From JAFAGX01 sp963759875 (GTDB lineage: Bacteria; Acidobacteriota; Terriglobia; Terriglobales; Acidobacteriaceae): a stretch of DNA of 64,000 nt. This document shows positions 9,613 through 18,390 of this stretch, piece by piece. Every line of letters begins with the position of its first letter. Within the stretch, counting starts at the first letter, position 1. The position numbers were made by a program, and so were the translations under genes. The notes below the pieces were generated by a model that had not been told where the DNA came from, made no database searches, and saw only the letters and a list, made by a program, of their open reading frames with translations. Location of the stretch: the NCBI GenBank assembly GCA_963759875.1, contig CAVXBB010000004.1:124001-188000 (forward strand), in the 5' to 3' direction.

Positions 9613-10011
9613 ATGTACCGTAAGCGACCCACTCCCAAATCTCCCTCCGGCCAGAAGCTGCTGTGGGTGGACGATTCCGGAACAATGTTGTCACTCTACA
9701 AAGCGGTCTTCGAGAGCATGGGATTCGAAGTTCTAGCGACGTCATCTCCCGAAGAGGCACTCGACCACGCATCGTCAGCGGCAGCGGATGTAGCGATTTT
9801 GGATTATGAGATGCCGGAGATGAACGGGGTGCAGCTGGCTTCCTTGATCAAGTCTCAGGATCCGATGCTGCCTGTGATCCTGTATTCAGGGAGCGCATCC
9901 ATACCGCGGCACGCCCATCATTGGGTGGACGCCATCTGCGCCAAGGGTGCCCCGCGAGAGGAATTGATTACAGCGATCGCCGATGTACAGTACCAGCCCC
10001 GAACAAACTAA
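9613..10011 (+). CDS. Stand-alone response regulator receiver
   Basis: 133 residues, one CheY-like domain. The acidic pair is D20-D21, phospho-acceptor D64 sits in AILDYEMPEMNG, and the conserved lysine is in ICAKGAPREE. There is no output domain. The chosen ATG 9613 begins just before the domain; the longer frame from 9496 adds a 39-residue leader without family character. The site upstream (GAGAG) is weak. No kinase is adjacent, so the partner is unknown; the orphan kinases at 18.8 and 20.9 kb are candidates. Confidence 0.85.
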   Translation: MYRKRPTPKSPSGQKLLWVDDSGTMLSLYKAVFESMGFEVLATSSPEEALDHASSAAADVAILDYEMPEMNGVQLASLIKSQDPMLPVILYSGSASIPRHAHHWVDAICAKGAPREELITAIADVQYQPRTN

Positions 10012-10257
10012 GTAGTGCGCCGGATGCGCGAAGGAATGCGAACAGGTTAGCCTTGGGTTACCTCAGGTGGGATGGCGGTGCGGCACAGGTTTTTGCCGTT
10101 TCCCCTGTCTCAGGCCCGCCCGAAGCGGAACGGCGTCAGAGCGGAGCCACGCACCCTGTCCCCCCGGGATTCCTGCGACACGACTGGTTGATCCTAGCGG
10201 TTTTGATGGGCGCACCGCCTAACGATCAGGTGGTGCGCCTCTCGGATGGATAATTCC

Positions 10258-11394
10258 CTACTGTGGTGGCTTTTTCGCCGTTGGTGGCTTCATTCTCTGC
10301 TGCATCTGTTGCGTCTGCTGTGCGTGGCGTTGCTGCAGTTGCTGTGTTTGTTGCTGGTGCCGCTGCTCCACCTGCTGCTTTCTTGCTTCATTCGCGTTCT
10401 GTTTCGCCAGCTTCTGGTCTTCCTTTTCCTGTTTCTGCTGGAGTTTCTGCCGCTCCTGCTGCTGCTTGGCGTACTGCTTTTCCTGTTGCTGCTGGTACTT
10501 CTTATCCAGCTTCATGTCGCCTGTGTTGGGAGCCGCAGGCCGTTCCGCCGGCGGGAGGTCGCGGACGTGAGTCGGTGAGTTCGGTCGAGCAGCATTGTTC
10601 GCAGGACGCGGAGTTGACGCATTCTCCCGAGGCTGACTTTCGCCGCGATTGGCGGGCCGCGTGTATGGTCCGCCTGCTTCTCTCGCCTTTACGACGTTAT
10701 TGCCCTTAAAGTCTCCGGGCCTCGCCGTCGCGGCTATTGGCGGCTTGCCCTCATTCATCGAGGCGCGTTGTTGCGGATTAGATCGGGCTTCCTGCCTATG
10801 CTGGGTCTGGGTCGCTACCGCGGCAATGTGTCTCTCGTGCGCCGCCGCCTCCTGTTCGGGCGTCGGACGGGCATTGATTCCACCATTGCCCCCGTTAAAG
10901 CTGACGCGGTTCACCGTCGTATGGTTGACTACCGTGGTGTTGTAAACGTTGTGAATAACAGTTACGTTCACGTTGGTTACCGAGCGGTTATAAAAGAAAT
11001 GCCCGTTGTCCCACCGCCCACCTTCGAAACCGGTTCCAAAGTAGCCGAAACCATAATCGATCCCGCCGTAAAATCCTACATGGGGACCCCAATAGCCGTC
11101 ATAGAAAACAAAACCTCCGCCACTCCAGCCCCAGTAACCTGGCGTCCATAAAAAACCGGCTTCTGGTGCCAGCACCCAAGTACCCGGCACCCAGTAGTAG
11201 TCTTCGAAATCGTCGTCCCAGGCCCAGTAGCCGGGCGTCCAGATATAGTCATCGCCGGGGCAGACGGGCTGGTCGTATACAGGCAGCGGTGGCGGAGCAA
11301 TCGTAATCAGCACGCCGACTCTCGCAAACGCTGCTGCCGACGCGCACAGCATCACAAACGCGAACAGCAACGTACGAATGAAACGGATATGCAT
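10258..11394 (-). CDS. YXWGXW-repeat secreted protein with Q-rich tail
   Basis: 378 residues. Residues 1-24 are a signal peptide. Residues 45-110 contain repeated tryptophan/tyrosine motifs (YIWTPGYWAWDD, YYWVPGTW, FLWTPGYWGW, YDGYWGPHVGFYGG) that define the YXWGXW repeat family. From about 175 the protein is low complexity and from about 290 it is a Q/K-rich coiled coil. It should be exported to the periplasm or cell surface. The family has no assigned activity. It is convergent with the receiver gene at 9613-10011. Confidence 0.88.
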   Translation of the reverse strand: MHIRFIRTLLFAFVMLCASAAAFARVGVLITIAPPPLPVYDQPVCPGDDYIWTPGYWAWDDDFEDYYWVPGTWVLAPEAGFLWTPGYWGWSGGGFVFYDGYWGPHVGFYGGIDYGFGYFGTGFEGGRWDNGHFFYNRSVTNVNVTVIHNVYNTTVVNHTTVNRVSFNGGNGGINARPTPEQEAAAHERHIAAVATQTQHRQEARSNPQQRASMNEGKPPIAATARPGDFKGNNVVKAREAGGPYTRPANRGESQPRENASTPRPANNAARPNSPTHVRDLPPAERPAAPNTGDMKLDKKYQQQQEKQYAKQQQERQKLQQKQEKEDQKLAKQNANEARKQQVEQRHQQQTQQLQQRHAQQTQQMQQRMKPPTAKKPPQ

Positions 11395-11526
11395 TGTATA
11401 TTCCTCGCGCTCATCATCCCTCGTTTGCCCGGTGTTGCTCTATTGCCGCGGGTTGCGTGGACTGAACGTTGAGTTTCATCTCATAAAGCACAGGATTCCG
11501 GACCCCACGATTCCGAAACTTACTTC

Positions 11527-12048
11527 CTAGCGCTTCACTTCGATCTGATTTACTACCTGCTGAACATTGGGCACAGTCGCGGCTGCCATCTGTGCTTCCT
11601 GACGTTGGCCGGCAGTTTTTACGCTTCCCTTGAGCGTAAGTACGCCATTCTTGGCGTTGAAATCGATGTGCTGTTTTTCCAGTCCATGGGCAATGATGGC
11701 CGCTTTGTAGTTCTTCTCAATGCCGTCATCGAGATCGGAGGCGATTGCTTTGGCATCCGATTCGGCACCCACTGGCTGGACGCTCACTTCGTTAACCACA
11801 ATTCGATTTCCGGCGGCTCCCTTGGCGACCTCGGCCGCTTTGGCCTTGGCGTCGTCAGAGTGAACCGACCCTTGCAATGTCAGTGTGTTCTTATCGCGGT
11901 CTTCGGAAACCGAGACATTGGTCAGGTCCGCTTGTTGCAGCGCCTGCTTGACACTGTCCTTATAAGAAACGTTGTCCCCGGTCTTGGAGCAGGCGACGCA
12001 GAGAAGCAGACTGGCAATGGCAATCGTGTTCACAATCCATGGCTTCAT
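11527..12048 (-). CDS. BON-domain lipoprotein (two BON domains)
   Basis: 173 residues starting after GGAGAAAG. The N-terminus has a lipoprotein signal with lipobox LCVAC, so C20 should be lipidated. Two BON domains follow (about 28-92 and 105-172), each with a LTLQGSV or LTLKGSV core strand and a VVNE or VVNQ edge. BON domains bind membranes or stabilise the envelope (as in OsmY and Kbp/YgaU), and OsmY-like proteins respond to osmotic stress. It is the downstream end of a run of minus-strand envelope and stress genes. Confidence 0.92.
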   Translation of the reverse strand: MKPWIVNTIAIASLLLCVACSKTGDNVSYKDSVKQALQQADLTNVSVSEDRDKNTLTLQGSVHSDDAKAKAAEVAKGAAGNRIVVNEVSVQPVGAESDAKAIASDLDDGIEKNYKAAIIAHGLEKQHIDFNAKNGVLTLKGSVKTAGQRQEAQMAAATVPNVQQVVNQIEVKR

Positions 12049-12093
12049 AACTTTCTCCTCAAAAGTGAAATTCCAGGGCGGGAATGCCCCTAG

Positions 12094-12276
12094 CTACAGC
12101 CGCGCGGCGGTACACGCCGGGTGTCCGCACTGGCAGGCAATCTCCGTCAGGGCTGCTGCCTCCTGGCAGGATTGGCTGCAATAATTACCTTCTTTGTCTT
12201 TGTCTCTGTCTTTTTCTGAGTCTGAAGCGCATCCGCAAGCTGGATGCGCGCATTTGGTTGGCGTTTCAGTGCCCAC
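12094..12276 (-). CDS. Small bacterial metallothionein
   Basis: 60 residues, starting at GTG 12276 with AGGAGG six bases upstream. It has eight or more cysteines in the bacterial metallothionein pattern: KCAHPACGCAS, then GNYCSQSCQEA, then CQCGHPACTA. Two histidines (in AHP and GHP) can add ligands, as in SmtA-type zinc/cadmium-binding proteins. It should bind Zn, Cd or Cu in the cytoplasm. It begins 16 bases after the Lmo0937-type peptide gene, so the two probably form a micro-operon. Confidence 0.88.
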   Translation of the reverse strand: MGTETPTKCAHPACGCASDSEKDRDKDKEGNYCSQSCQEAAALTEIACQCGHPACTAARL

Positions 12277-12292
12277 GTATTCCTCCTGTTAC

Positions 12293-12448
12293 TCACACCG
12301 CGCTACGGCGGCCGCTCAACAGGTCAACGATCAAGACAACAACTGCAACGAGCAGCAGCAAGTGAATCAGACTCCCTGCCACGTGCAGGCCAAAACCGAG
12401 GAGCCACAGGATCATAAGAACTGCCACAATCGCCCACGCCAGTCGCAT
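12293..12448 (-). CDS. Lmo0937-family small membrane peptide
   Basis: 51 residues from ATG 12448, preceded by GAAGGGG. The sequence is almost entirely two hydrophobic helices (MRLAWAIVAVLMILWLLGFG, then IHLLLLVAVVVLIVDLLSGR). The pattern W.LGF......IH.LLV.A.....DL..GR is that of the Lmo0937/DUF5670 family, found next to stress genes in many bacteria. Function unknown. It lies directly upstream of the metallothionein gene. Confidence 0.85.
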   Translation of the reverse strand: MRLAWAIVAVLMILWLLGFGLHVAGSLIHLLLLVAVVVLIVDLLSGRRSAV

Positions 12449-12565
12449 TGTCATTCCCCTTCCGATGACGCAGTTACGCGCCTGTCGACACCTGTGACAT
12501 TACCTGCGAGGGGAGGCAGCGCCAATCCGATGCGATTGGTACTTGACTGCGAAAAACACTGTATG

Positions 12566-13909
12566 TCAGCGAGCGCCTTGAGCTTGCAGCTTTTTCGCAT
12601 CAGCCGTCGGAACTGGCACCGTGGCTGCGAGTTTCAAAGCGTCCAGCTCCTGCAATGATCGCTGCCAACGGCTTGGTGATTTCTTCGTGTCAAGGGGTGC
12701 GTTAGGGTCGATGTAAAAGCCCAGGATGTTGTTTTTCAGTTCCGGCGTGAGCAGATCAAAGTTGCGTGCTGAGAGACGATCCAGCAGGTCGGCGTAGGCC
12801 CGATCCGCCAGTTCATATTCGCCGGCGATTGTGAGATGTCCGGTATCACAGTCTCTATTGTCCAGGGGCACGAATCCAGTCCGCAACTGGTCGAGGATCC
12901 TTTGATAGGCGTCAGTCGTGGCGTCCATGCTTTTGACGAAGAGGCTTTCGGTTTCAGTCGTCGGCACTTTGAAATTTATAGCCTTGAACGGGCCGACCTT
13001 TGGGATCAAGCGAAAGAGAAACGCCATGATCCTGGCTCCTATTCCTGGCCTCCGGTAGTCTTTTCCCCACTCTTTCTCAAAATCGGAGCGAGACAGCTTG
13101 TAGAGAAACTTTTTTTTCGAGAAATTTGGAGTCTCGCGAACGATGTCGGCCCGCTTGCTGAGGAGTGCGACCCGGGTCATCTCCGGAATTACCTTGCTCA
13201 CCGACCGGCGATAGGTGCCAATCGCGAGATCCTCACTAAAAAAAACATCTTTGAGCTCAAGCCCATAGGTTTCCTGGAAAGCGCGTTCCAGCAGCGGCTT
13301 CGATACCTGAAATCCGATGAAGTCGTGATAAGCATCGGGCGCATAACGGTGCTTTGCCACTTGTGCGACGTCGAAGCCGAATTCCACCCTTAAGTGAGCT
13401 TTAGGATCTTCGCCATATGTGACGTGTGTTCCATACCGGGCGCTTAGCTTGGGATAGTCCTCAGCTACCGCGCGATTTACTGCGGGGTGACCCGTATTGT
13501 CCGACACGTAATGAGACAGGGCCCCGAGAGCAAATGCGTATTCATTTACATCGGTGGCATCGCGCAGCAACGTCATCACGAAATCGCCGCTGCGAACATA
13601 ATGAACGAGATTGCTAAACTCCTTGCTGCCGAATGGATAGCACCCCAGGTCCTGAATAACGGAACCGCCGTATGCGTAAGCGTGAGCCTCACGCATTTGG
13701 TCTTCGGTGGTACTGGGAAAACGCTGCAAAAGTAGTGGCTTGATGTGGTCTATCCACAGCAGGTCGACGATTTCTTCATGAGTCAAAACCGAATAACTAA
13801 TGCACCATTGGGGCACAATCAATATCAGCCCGAGACAGAGCAGAGCGCGAAATGGCAGCCTGAGTGAAGTGTGGCACGCCGGCTTCGCCGTCTTTAGGAA
13901 GCTGTTCAT
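12566..13909 (-). CDS. Secreted zinc-dependent phospholipase C-like protein
   Basis: 447 residues from ATG 13909; the frame can extend one codon to TTG 13912. Residues 10-40 are a signal or anchor helix. The core contains VLTHEEIVDLLW, AHAYAYGGSVIQDLG and FALGALSHYVSDNTGHPAVN, the histidine and aspartate pattern of the zinc-dependent phospholipase C/S1-P1 nuclease fold. The C-terminal half (250-447) is not recognised. It is predicted to act outside the cytoplasm on phospholipids or a related phosphoester; the substrate is inference. Confidence 0.8.
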   Translation of the reverse strand: MNSFLKTAKPACHTSLRLPFRALLCLGLILIVPQWCISYSVLTHEEIVDLLWIDHIKPLLLQRFPSTTEDQMREAHAYAYGGSVIQDLGCYPFGSKEFSNLVHYVRSGDFVMTLLRDATDVNEYAFALGALSHYVSDNTGHPAVNRAVAEDYPKLSARYGTHVTYGEDPKAHLRVEFGFDVAQVAKHRYAPDAYHDFIGFQVSKPLLERAFQETYGLELKDVFFSEDLAIGTYRRSVSKVIPEMTRVALLSKRADIVRETPNFSKKKFLYKLSRSDFEKEWGKDYRRPGIGARIMAFLFRLIPKVGPFKAINFKVPTTETESLFVKSMDATTDAYQRILDQLRTGFVPLDNRDCDTGHLTIAGEYELADRAYADLLDRLSARNFDLLTPELKNNILGFYIDPNAPLDTKKSPSRWQRSLQELDALKLAATVPVPTADAKKLQAQGAR

Positions 13910-13973
13910 CAACTTTGCACAAGAGTCGTAGCATCAGGTACGCGATAACTCACCATGGTACGAATCAAGGAGT

Positions 13974-14234
13974 CTACCTGCCGTACTGCAGATCTCGGCT
14001 GGTCAGTTTCGCCGACCTGGGCGCAGAGATCTTCCACAGTGCCGCCAATGCATCGGCCGCATCGCTCAACGCCCGTTTTCGGAGATTGATCATGTCAATG
14101 CGCAGCGGCAGCGAGCTTCGGCGTGCCCGGACCGAATCTTCGCCATCACAGAGCACGGCGAGCGATTCATCAAAAATGCTTTTCAGATGATTGGTGGACA
14201 GAGATTGTTCTTTTCGTGCTGTTCCGCTGGTCAT
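13974..14234 (-). CDS. Hypothetical protein
   Basis: 86 residues from ATG 14234. It is a soluble, charged, mostly helical sequence (LRKRALSDAADALAALWK) with no signal peptide and no family I recognise. The ribosome-binding site is weak. It lies between the phospholipase-like gene and the DUF892 gene on the same strand. It may be real or a chance frame. Confidence 0.4.
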   Translation of the reverse strand: MTSGTARKEQSLSTNHLKSIFDESLAVLCDGEDSVRARRSSLPLRIDMINLRKRALSDAADALAALWKISAPRSAKLTSRDLQYGR

Positions 14235-14492
14235 GACAGGTGCCTGCCTTCTAAGAAAAAGACTAGAGCGATGAACGATCGGTCACAATACAGTCGATCA
14301 TTGACCGGTGCCAGCGGTGCACTGGTACAGCGCTAAATTGAATGCGCCACCCGTTATCATTTCATTTCAATGCCATCGCACATCGAAGACGCACAACAGA
14401 CGCTGCCCGAAAACTACGAAGGGGCGACCTCGCCTCTTACTAAGGTCTCCCCCCGCGTTACTACCGCCTCGCGATACGCAGCTGCGGCTCAA

Positions 14493-15050
14493 TTATGCAG
14501 CTGACTTCGAACTGCGACCGGCCGTTCTACTGCCGGGTGTTCGTTTTGCGTTTTCTCCGTGGTCCTGCACAGCCTCCAGGTTGAGTTGCTCCGCGATTTC
14601 GCTCAGCGTCTTGTCGGCTTCTTTCTCTTCTTCCAGTGTCTGAGCAAGAAGCTCCGCTGCGTCGTTTTCTCCAAGCCTGGTCGCGTATGCGCACACACAG
14701 CCATACCCTGCGATTTCGTAGTGCTCCACACGCTGTGCGGCGGCGATAATGGCGGCATCCTTAATTGTCTCTTCCATGTCTTCGTCGAGGACATCGCCGC
14801 CCTCCTTTACCAGCCCTTCCATCGCCTTACACTTTTGGCCTTGAGCCTTCTCGCCCATCTGTTCGCAGATGGTTTCAATCCGTTGAGCATGTTGCCGGGT
14901 TTTGTCGAGATGCTCCTCAAAGGCCGCCTTCAGGTCTTGGGACGAAGCAGCCTTCGCCAACTTCGGCAGTGCTTTAATCAGTTGCTGTTCGGCGTTATAC
15001 AGATCCTGCAGTTGTTCCAGGTACAGGTCGCGCAAGGATTCGATTTTCAT
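14493..15050 (-). CDS. DUF892 ferritin-like (YciE/YciF) stress protein
   Basis: 185 residues from ATG 15050, with GGAGG six bases upstream; the frame to 15107 is not supported. The sequence is a four-helix ferritin-like bundle with the family marks LRDLYLEQLQDLYNAEQQL, KCKAMEGLVKEG, RVEHYEIAGYG and ETLEEEKEADKTLSEIAE. Conserved Glu and His residues could bind a di-metal centre. YciE/YciF proteins are induced by osmotic and general stress in enterobacteria; the activity is not known. The last 20 residues are a basic tail. Confidence 0.92.
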   Translation of the reverse strand: MKIESLRDLYLEQLQDLYNAEQQLIKALPKLAKAASSQDLKAAFEEHLDKTRQHAQRIETICEQMGEKAQGQKCKAMEGLVKEGGDVLDEDMEETIKDAAIIAAAQRVEHYEIAGYGCVCAYATRLGENDAAELLAQTLEEEKEADKTLSEIAEQLNLEAVQDHGENAKRTPGSRTAGRSSKSAA

Positions 15051-15515
15051 CGTGAACCTCCGTAGATTTGATAGTGCTACATTCATGGAACCGGTTGTGC
15101 CGCTCAAAGCCCGACGTTTTCCCCCTAGCTCACCACGATCTCTTTTTCTGACGCAAAAAGGCGAGGAGCAGGAGCCAGTCTCAGACCAGCCCCTGCCCGG
15201 TAGGTGGGGAAACTTGAGAAGTAGACTTCATGAGTGAAAACATAGGCACTCCGGCGGCAATAGAAAATCCTGCTGACTGTGTACTTACGTCGCCGATTCC
15301 CTGTATGGCTAGGGCACACTCCCGCTCATTTGCGTCGCCCACTCCTGAATACAGAAACTGAATGAATAGTCTACGGCGTGCGCCGGATACAACATTCTCC
15401 TCTCTGCTCCTAATCTGTCGGCTGTGAATACGGCGGAATTTGTCGTTTGCTCGGGTCGCGACTCAGGTCGTTTCGAGCGCATGGTCTGTCGAAGGAGACA
15501 TAGAAGGAGACACAA
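15051..15515. other. Intergenic region between DUF892 and the ECF sigma gene
   Basis: The two genes are divergent, so promoters for both should lie here. One 43-codon frame (15230-15361, plus) begins MSENIGTPAAIENPADC but has only a weak ribosome-binding site and I do not call it. I see no repeat or recognisable operator. Confidence 0.4.
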
Positions 15516-16256
15516 ATGAACGGCGAATCTGTTACCGCTTCCAGTGCTCATCTGGATTTCGATCTGATCAAACGTGCTCAGCAAGGTGATCCGGACGCGT
15601 TCGCCACCCTGTTTCACGCTCACAAAATGCGGGTCTACTCCTTATGTTTCCGTATGACCAATAACGCCGCGGAAGCGGAGGATCTGGTGCAAGAGGCCTT
15701 TGTGCAGGTATTTCGCAAACTGGCGACCTTTCGCGGAGATTCGGCGCTATCGACATGGCTGTACCGGGTAGCCGTAAACACCGTCTTGATGCATTTTCGC
15801 CGGAAGAAGCCATGCCCGGTTTCTTTGGACGAGCCTCATCACCACAGTGAAGATGTTGGACGGGTGCGGTGCGAATACGGAACCAGGGATGGCCGCCTGG
15901 AAACATGCGTCACACGGCTGGCATTGGCGCGAGCGATCAAAAAGCTTCCAGAAGGCTATCGTGCGATCTTTCTCTTACACGAAGTTGAGGGCTATCAGCA
16001 TCACGAGATTGCGGATTTGCTCGGTTGCTCGGTGGGGACTTCAAAATCGCAGCTCCACAAAGCCAAGCTGCGTATCCGGGAACTTCTGACTCTTGCTCCC
16101 CAAGCGAAGCCTGAAACCATCCGGTCCGCTCCCGTAATCTCTGAGGCGGACGAGCCACAGCCTGAACCGGCGCTCGAGCGAAGCGACAGTCCAGTACCGC
16201 CGGCGAGTATCCACATCAATGTCAATGTGCAGGGCTTCTTGCCGTCGAACGCATAA
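15516..16256 (+). CDS. ECF RNA polymerase sigma factor with C-terminal extension
   Basis: 246 residues; GAAGGAGA precedes ATG 15516. Region 2 (about 15-85) carries LFHAHKMRVYSLCFRMTNNAAEAEDLVQEAFVQVFRKL and FRGDSALSTWLYRVAVN. Region 4 (about 140-192) carries LPEGYRAIFLLHEVEGYQHHEIADLLGCSVGTSKSQLHKAK. It directs RNA polymerase to an alternative promoter set. No anti-sigma gene is adjacent. Residues 195-246 form a proline-rich tail ending in a hydrophobic stretch (IHINVNVQGFLP), longer than in most SigE-type factors; it may have an autoregulatory role, as in ECF groups with C-terminal extensions. Confidence 0.93.
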   Translation: MNGESVTASSAHLDFDLIKRAQQGDPDAFATLFHAHKMRVYSLCFRMTNNAAEAEDLVQEAFVQVFRKLATFRGDSALSTWLYRVAVNTVLMHFRRKKPCPVSLDEPHHHSEDVGRVRCEYGTRDGRLETCVTRLALARAIKKLPEGYRAIFLLHEVEGYQHHEIADLLGCSVGTSKSQLHKAKLRIRELLTLAPQAKPETIRSAPVISEADEPQPEPALERSDSPVPPASIHINVNVQGFLPSNA

Positions 16257-16402
16257 AATGCTGGAAGGTGCCTCGCCATCAACCCACTCTGAGGACCTTG
16301 CCATCTTTTGACAATGCGCTGCGAGAGCGGACTACCCCGTGTGCGCTGGCGTACCGACAGACCTGCTGATCTGAGATATACTTTCGAAGCTGCGGTGGTC
16401 TT

Positions 16403-16558
16403 ATGTCCAATTTCCCGCAAGTTGCTCCCATATTCATCTGCCCGCTCTGCAACAAACCTGTAGACCTGAAAACCAGCCCAATCGACGCTCAGGGACAAGC
16501 TGTCCACGAGGACTGCTACGTCGCAGAGATCCAAGGCACTGCCCCGCGCAAATCCTAG
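16403..16558 (+). CDS. Small CxxC...HxxC zinc-binding peptide
   Basis: 51 residues (MSNFPQVAPIFICPLCNK...). The motif CPLCNKPVDL, then AVHEDCY, gives Cys-Cys-His-Cys ligands for one zinc. Peptides of this layout recur in acidobacterial genomes, as far as I know without a named function. It stands between the ECF sigma gene and the SYLF gene. No strong ribosome-binding site is visible. Confidence 0.6.
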   Translation: MSNFPQVAPIFICPLCNKPVDLKTSPIDAQGQAVHEDCYVAEIQGTAPRKS

Positions 16559-16716
16559 CAACGCAGTGTTAGGACACTAGTAGCGGATCTGTCTACCGCG
16601 AGATCGCGAACAATCTAAGGTATCGGCAGGATGGATCAAGCCTGGCGCCCACCCCTATTGTGGATTCGACGAACCACAATTTCCTGGTGCTCAGATTGGG
16701 CACAGAAGAGGCTGAA

Positions 16717-17442
16717 ATGAAGGCAACGAAATATCTCGTGACTCTGACCACCATGGCTCTAATCTTTGTCTTTGCCAGCTTGAGCTGGGCCGAGGACAGA
16801 GACGACAAAGACCGATCCGATATCGAGAAACGCATTGAAACATCCGCCAGTGTTCTACGAGAGATCATGGCGACTCCCGATAAAGCGATCCCGGATAGCA
16901 TTATGAGGGACGCGAAGTGCATCGCGGTTGTACCGTCGATGATCAAGATTGCGGTGGGCTTCGGCGGGAACCACGGCAAGGGTGTAGCGACCTGCAGGAC
17001 TCCCGAGGGATGGAGCGCGCCTGCTCCGATAACAATTACCGGTGGCAGCTGGGGTCTGCAACTCGGCGGTCAGGCGATAGATCTGGTGATGGTTATTACC
17101 AACGATCGGGGCATGGAACATCTGCTCTCCAGCCATTTCAAGTTGGGAGCGGATGCTTCGGCTGCGGCCGGTCCAGTTGGACGCGACGCTGCCGCGGATA
17201 CTGATGTGAAGATGAGAGCGGAAGTCTTGACCTATTCTCGTGCTCGCGGTCTGTTTGCCGGCATCGATTTGTCCGGAAGCGCAATCTCGCAAGATAAGGA
17301 CGAAACAAGGATCCTCTTCGGCAGGATGGTTCCTTTTGAGGACATTCTCCGTGGAAAGGTTCCGCCGCCGAACGGAAGTGAGCCTTTCCTCGCCGTAGTG
17401 CGGAGATACTTCGTTCAGGCCAAAGATCAGGCCGCTAGGTAA
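16717..17442 (+). CDS. Secreted SYLF-domain (Ysc84-like) lipid-binding protein
   Basis: 241 residues from ATG 16717 (AGAGG upstream); the 19 codons before it in the same frame are not signal-like. Residues 1-25 are a signal peptide ending SLSWAE. The SYLF domain covers about 50-235, with CIAVVPSMIKIAVGFGGNHGKGVATCR, WSAPAPITITGGSWGLQLG and SRARGLFAGIDLSGSAI. SYLF domains bind phosphoinositides in eukaryotes; bacterial members are periplasmic with unknown ligand. A strong terminator follows. Confidence 0.9.
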   Translation: MKATKYLVTLTTMALIFVFASLSWAEDRDDKDRSDIEKRIETSASVLREIMATPDKAIPDSIMRDAKCIAVVPSMIKIAVGFGGNHGKGVATCRTPEGWSAPAPITITGGSWGLQLGGQAIDLVMVITNDRGMEHLLSSHFKLGADASAAAGPVGRDAAADTDVKMRAEVLTYSRARGLFAGIDLSGSAISQDKDETRILFGRMVPFEDILRGKVPPPNGSEPFLAVVRRYFVQAKDQAAR

Positions 17443-17467
17443 CCTTCAACAGTTGAATCGGAGCTGA

Positions 17468-17497
17468 CGGCCAAGCCATCTGGGCTTGGCCGTTTTT
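17468..17497 (+). terminator. Rho-independent terminator after the SYLF gene
   Basis: A perfect 10-bp stem (CGGCCAAGCC / GGCTTGGCCG) with a 5-base loop is followed by TTTTT. It starts 26 bases after the SYLF stop codon. Confidence 0.9.
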
Positions 17498-17722
17498 GTT
17501 GGTAGACATTCTTGGGCAGACGTTCTTGCTGAAGATCGCGAAACTCCGTACATAACCAAATGCTATGAGGTACAGACTTGAACCGATGTTGAAGGTGTGG
17601 ATAGGTCTGTAACCTTGCATCGTGAGCCACATAGAAGTATTGGCTGCCTCCTGAGCCGGGCTCGCGCTAGTGAACGCTGGTGCTTCACGCGCAGTGATTT
17701 CTGTTTGAGAAACGGAGAAAAC

Positions 17723-17875
17723 ATGTACACGATTCTGCTGATCATCCTGATTTTGCTGGTCATTGGAGCACTACCTACCTGGCCATACAGCACCGGCTGG
17801 GGATATTACCCAAGCGGTGGCCTGGGCTTGATCCTCATTATTGTGCTTGTCATGGTCTTATTGGGCCGAGTCTAG
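17723..17875 (+). CDS. DUF3309-family small membrane peptide
   Basis: 50 residues, ATG 17723 after GGAG. The sequence (MYTILLIILILLVIGALPTW..., then WGYYPSGGLGLILIIVLVMVLLGR) matches the DUF3309 pattern of two hydrophobic helices around a P.W.YS.GWGYYPSGG loop. It is an inner-membrane peptide of unknown function, common near envelope-stress genes. Confidence 0.9.
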   Translation: MYTILLIILILLVIGALPTWPYSTGWGYYPSGGLGLILIIVLVMVLLGRV

Positions 17876-17955
17876 CGGCTCGCGGAAACTCGGCTGGGTC
17901 GGGTATGGCGCGTCCGGCCTTGCAAGAACACTACGTGCGACCAATCGCATCGGCG

Positions 17956-18120
17956 TCAGGCCTGTTCACGGCAGCCATCGCGCGTGGTTGCCGGTGGGAG
18001 TTTCTGATCGCGCTCATCGAGTGCTTCGATAATCTGGTTGACAAGAGAGACTAATTTTTCAGAGTCGGCGTCCGCCGCCGCTGCACACAGTTGGCGCCAG
18101 TCTTTCCTCTCGCTCTCCAT
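17956..18120 (-). CDS. Small helical peptide under a sigma-54-type promoter
   Basis: 54 residues from ATG 18120, with AGGAG upstream. The sequence is a single charged helix (MESERKDWRQLCAAAADADS..., LVSLVNQIIEALDERDQKL). Similar short peptides occur in acidobacterial genomes; no function is known to me. A consensus-perfect -24/-12 site lies at 18163-18177, leaving about a 30-base leader, which strongly supports that this short gene is real and RpoN-dependent. Confidence 0.7.
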   Translation of the reverse strand: MESERKDWRQLCAAAADADSEKLVSLVNQIIEALDERDQKLPPATTRDGCREQA

Positions 18121-18162
18121 TCGCTACTCTCCTGGTCTGGGATGAATGCCTCAACGACTGAA

Positions 18163-18177
18163 GCAAGTTCCGTGCCA
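18163..18177 (-). promoter_or_regulatory. Sigma-54 (-24/-12) promoter, near-perfect
   Basis: On the minus strand it reads TGGCACGGAACTTGCT. It matches the RpoN consensus TGGCACG-N4-TTGCW at every defined base, with GG and GC exactly 12 bases apart. The predicted start of transcription is near 18151, about 31 bases before the ATG at 18120. Confidence 0.8.
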
Positions 18178-18390
18178 TAAGGCTAAGTTGTTGATTGCGA
18201 GCGCCAGAGGTGAAGTCCGAGTGTAATTTGGCCACTCGCCCCGGAATAAAAGGGAAGGTGGCAGCCGTCTGTTCATACGCCTGTAATTCAGCTCGCGGGT
18301 GACGGGCCTCAGCGGTGAGCACCACAACTCGGTTGCAGATCAGGCCTTCTATGTATTGCATAGGGTTGCCGTTGGGCATAGTTTTCTTCG

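Noticed and set aside
15230..15361. 43-codon frame starting MSENIGTPAAIE
   Set aside because: Ribosome-binding site is weak and no recognisable feature is present; kept only as a note in the intergenic entry.
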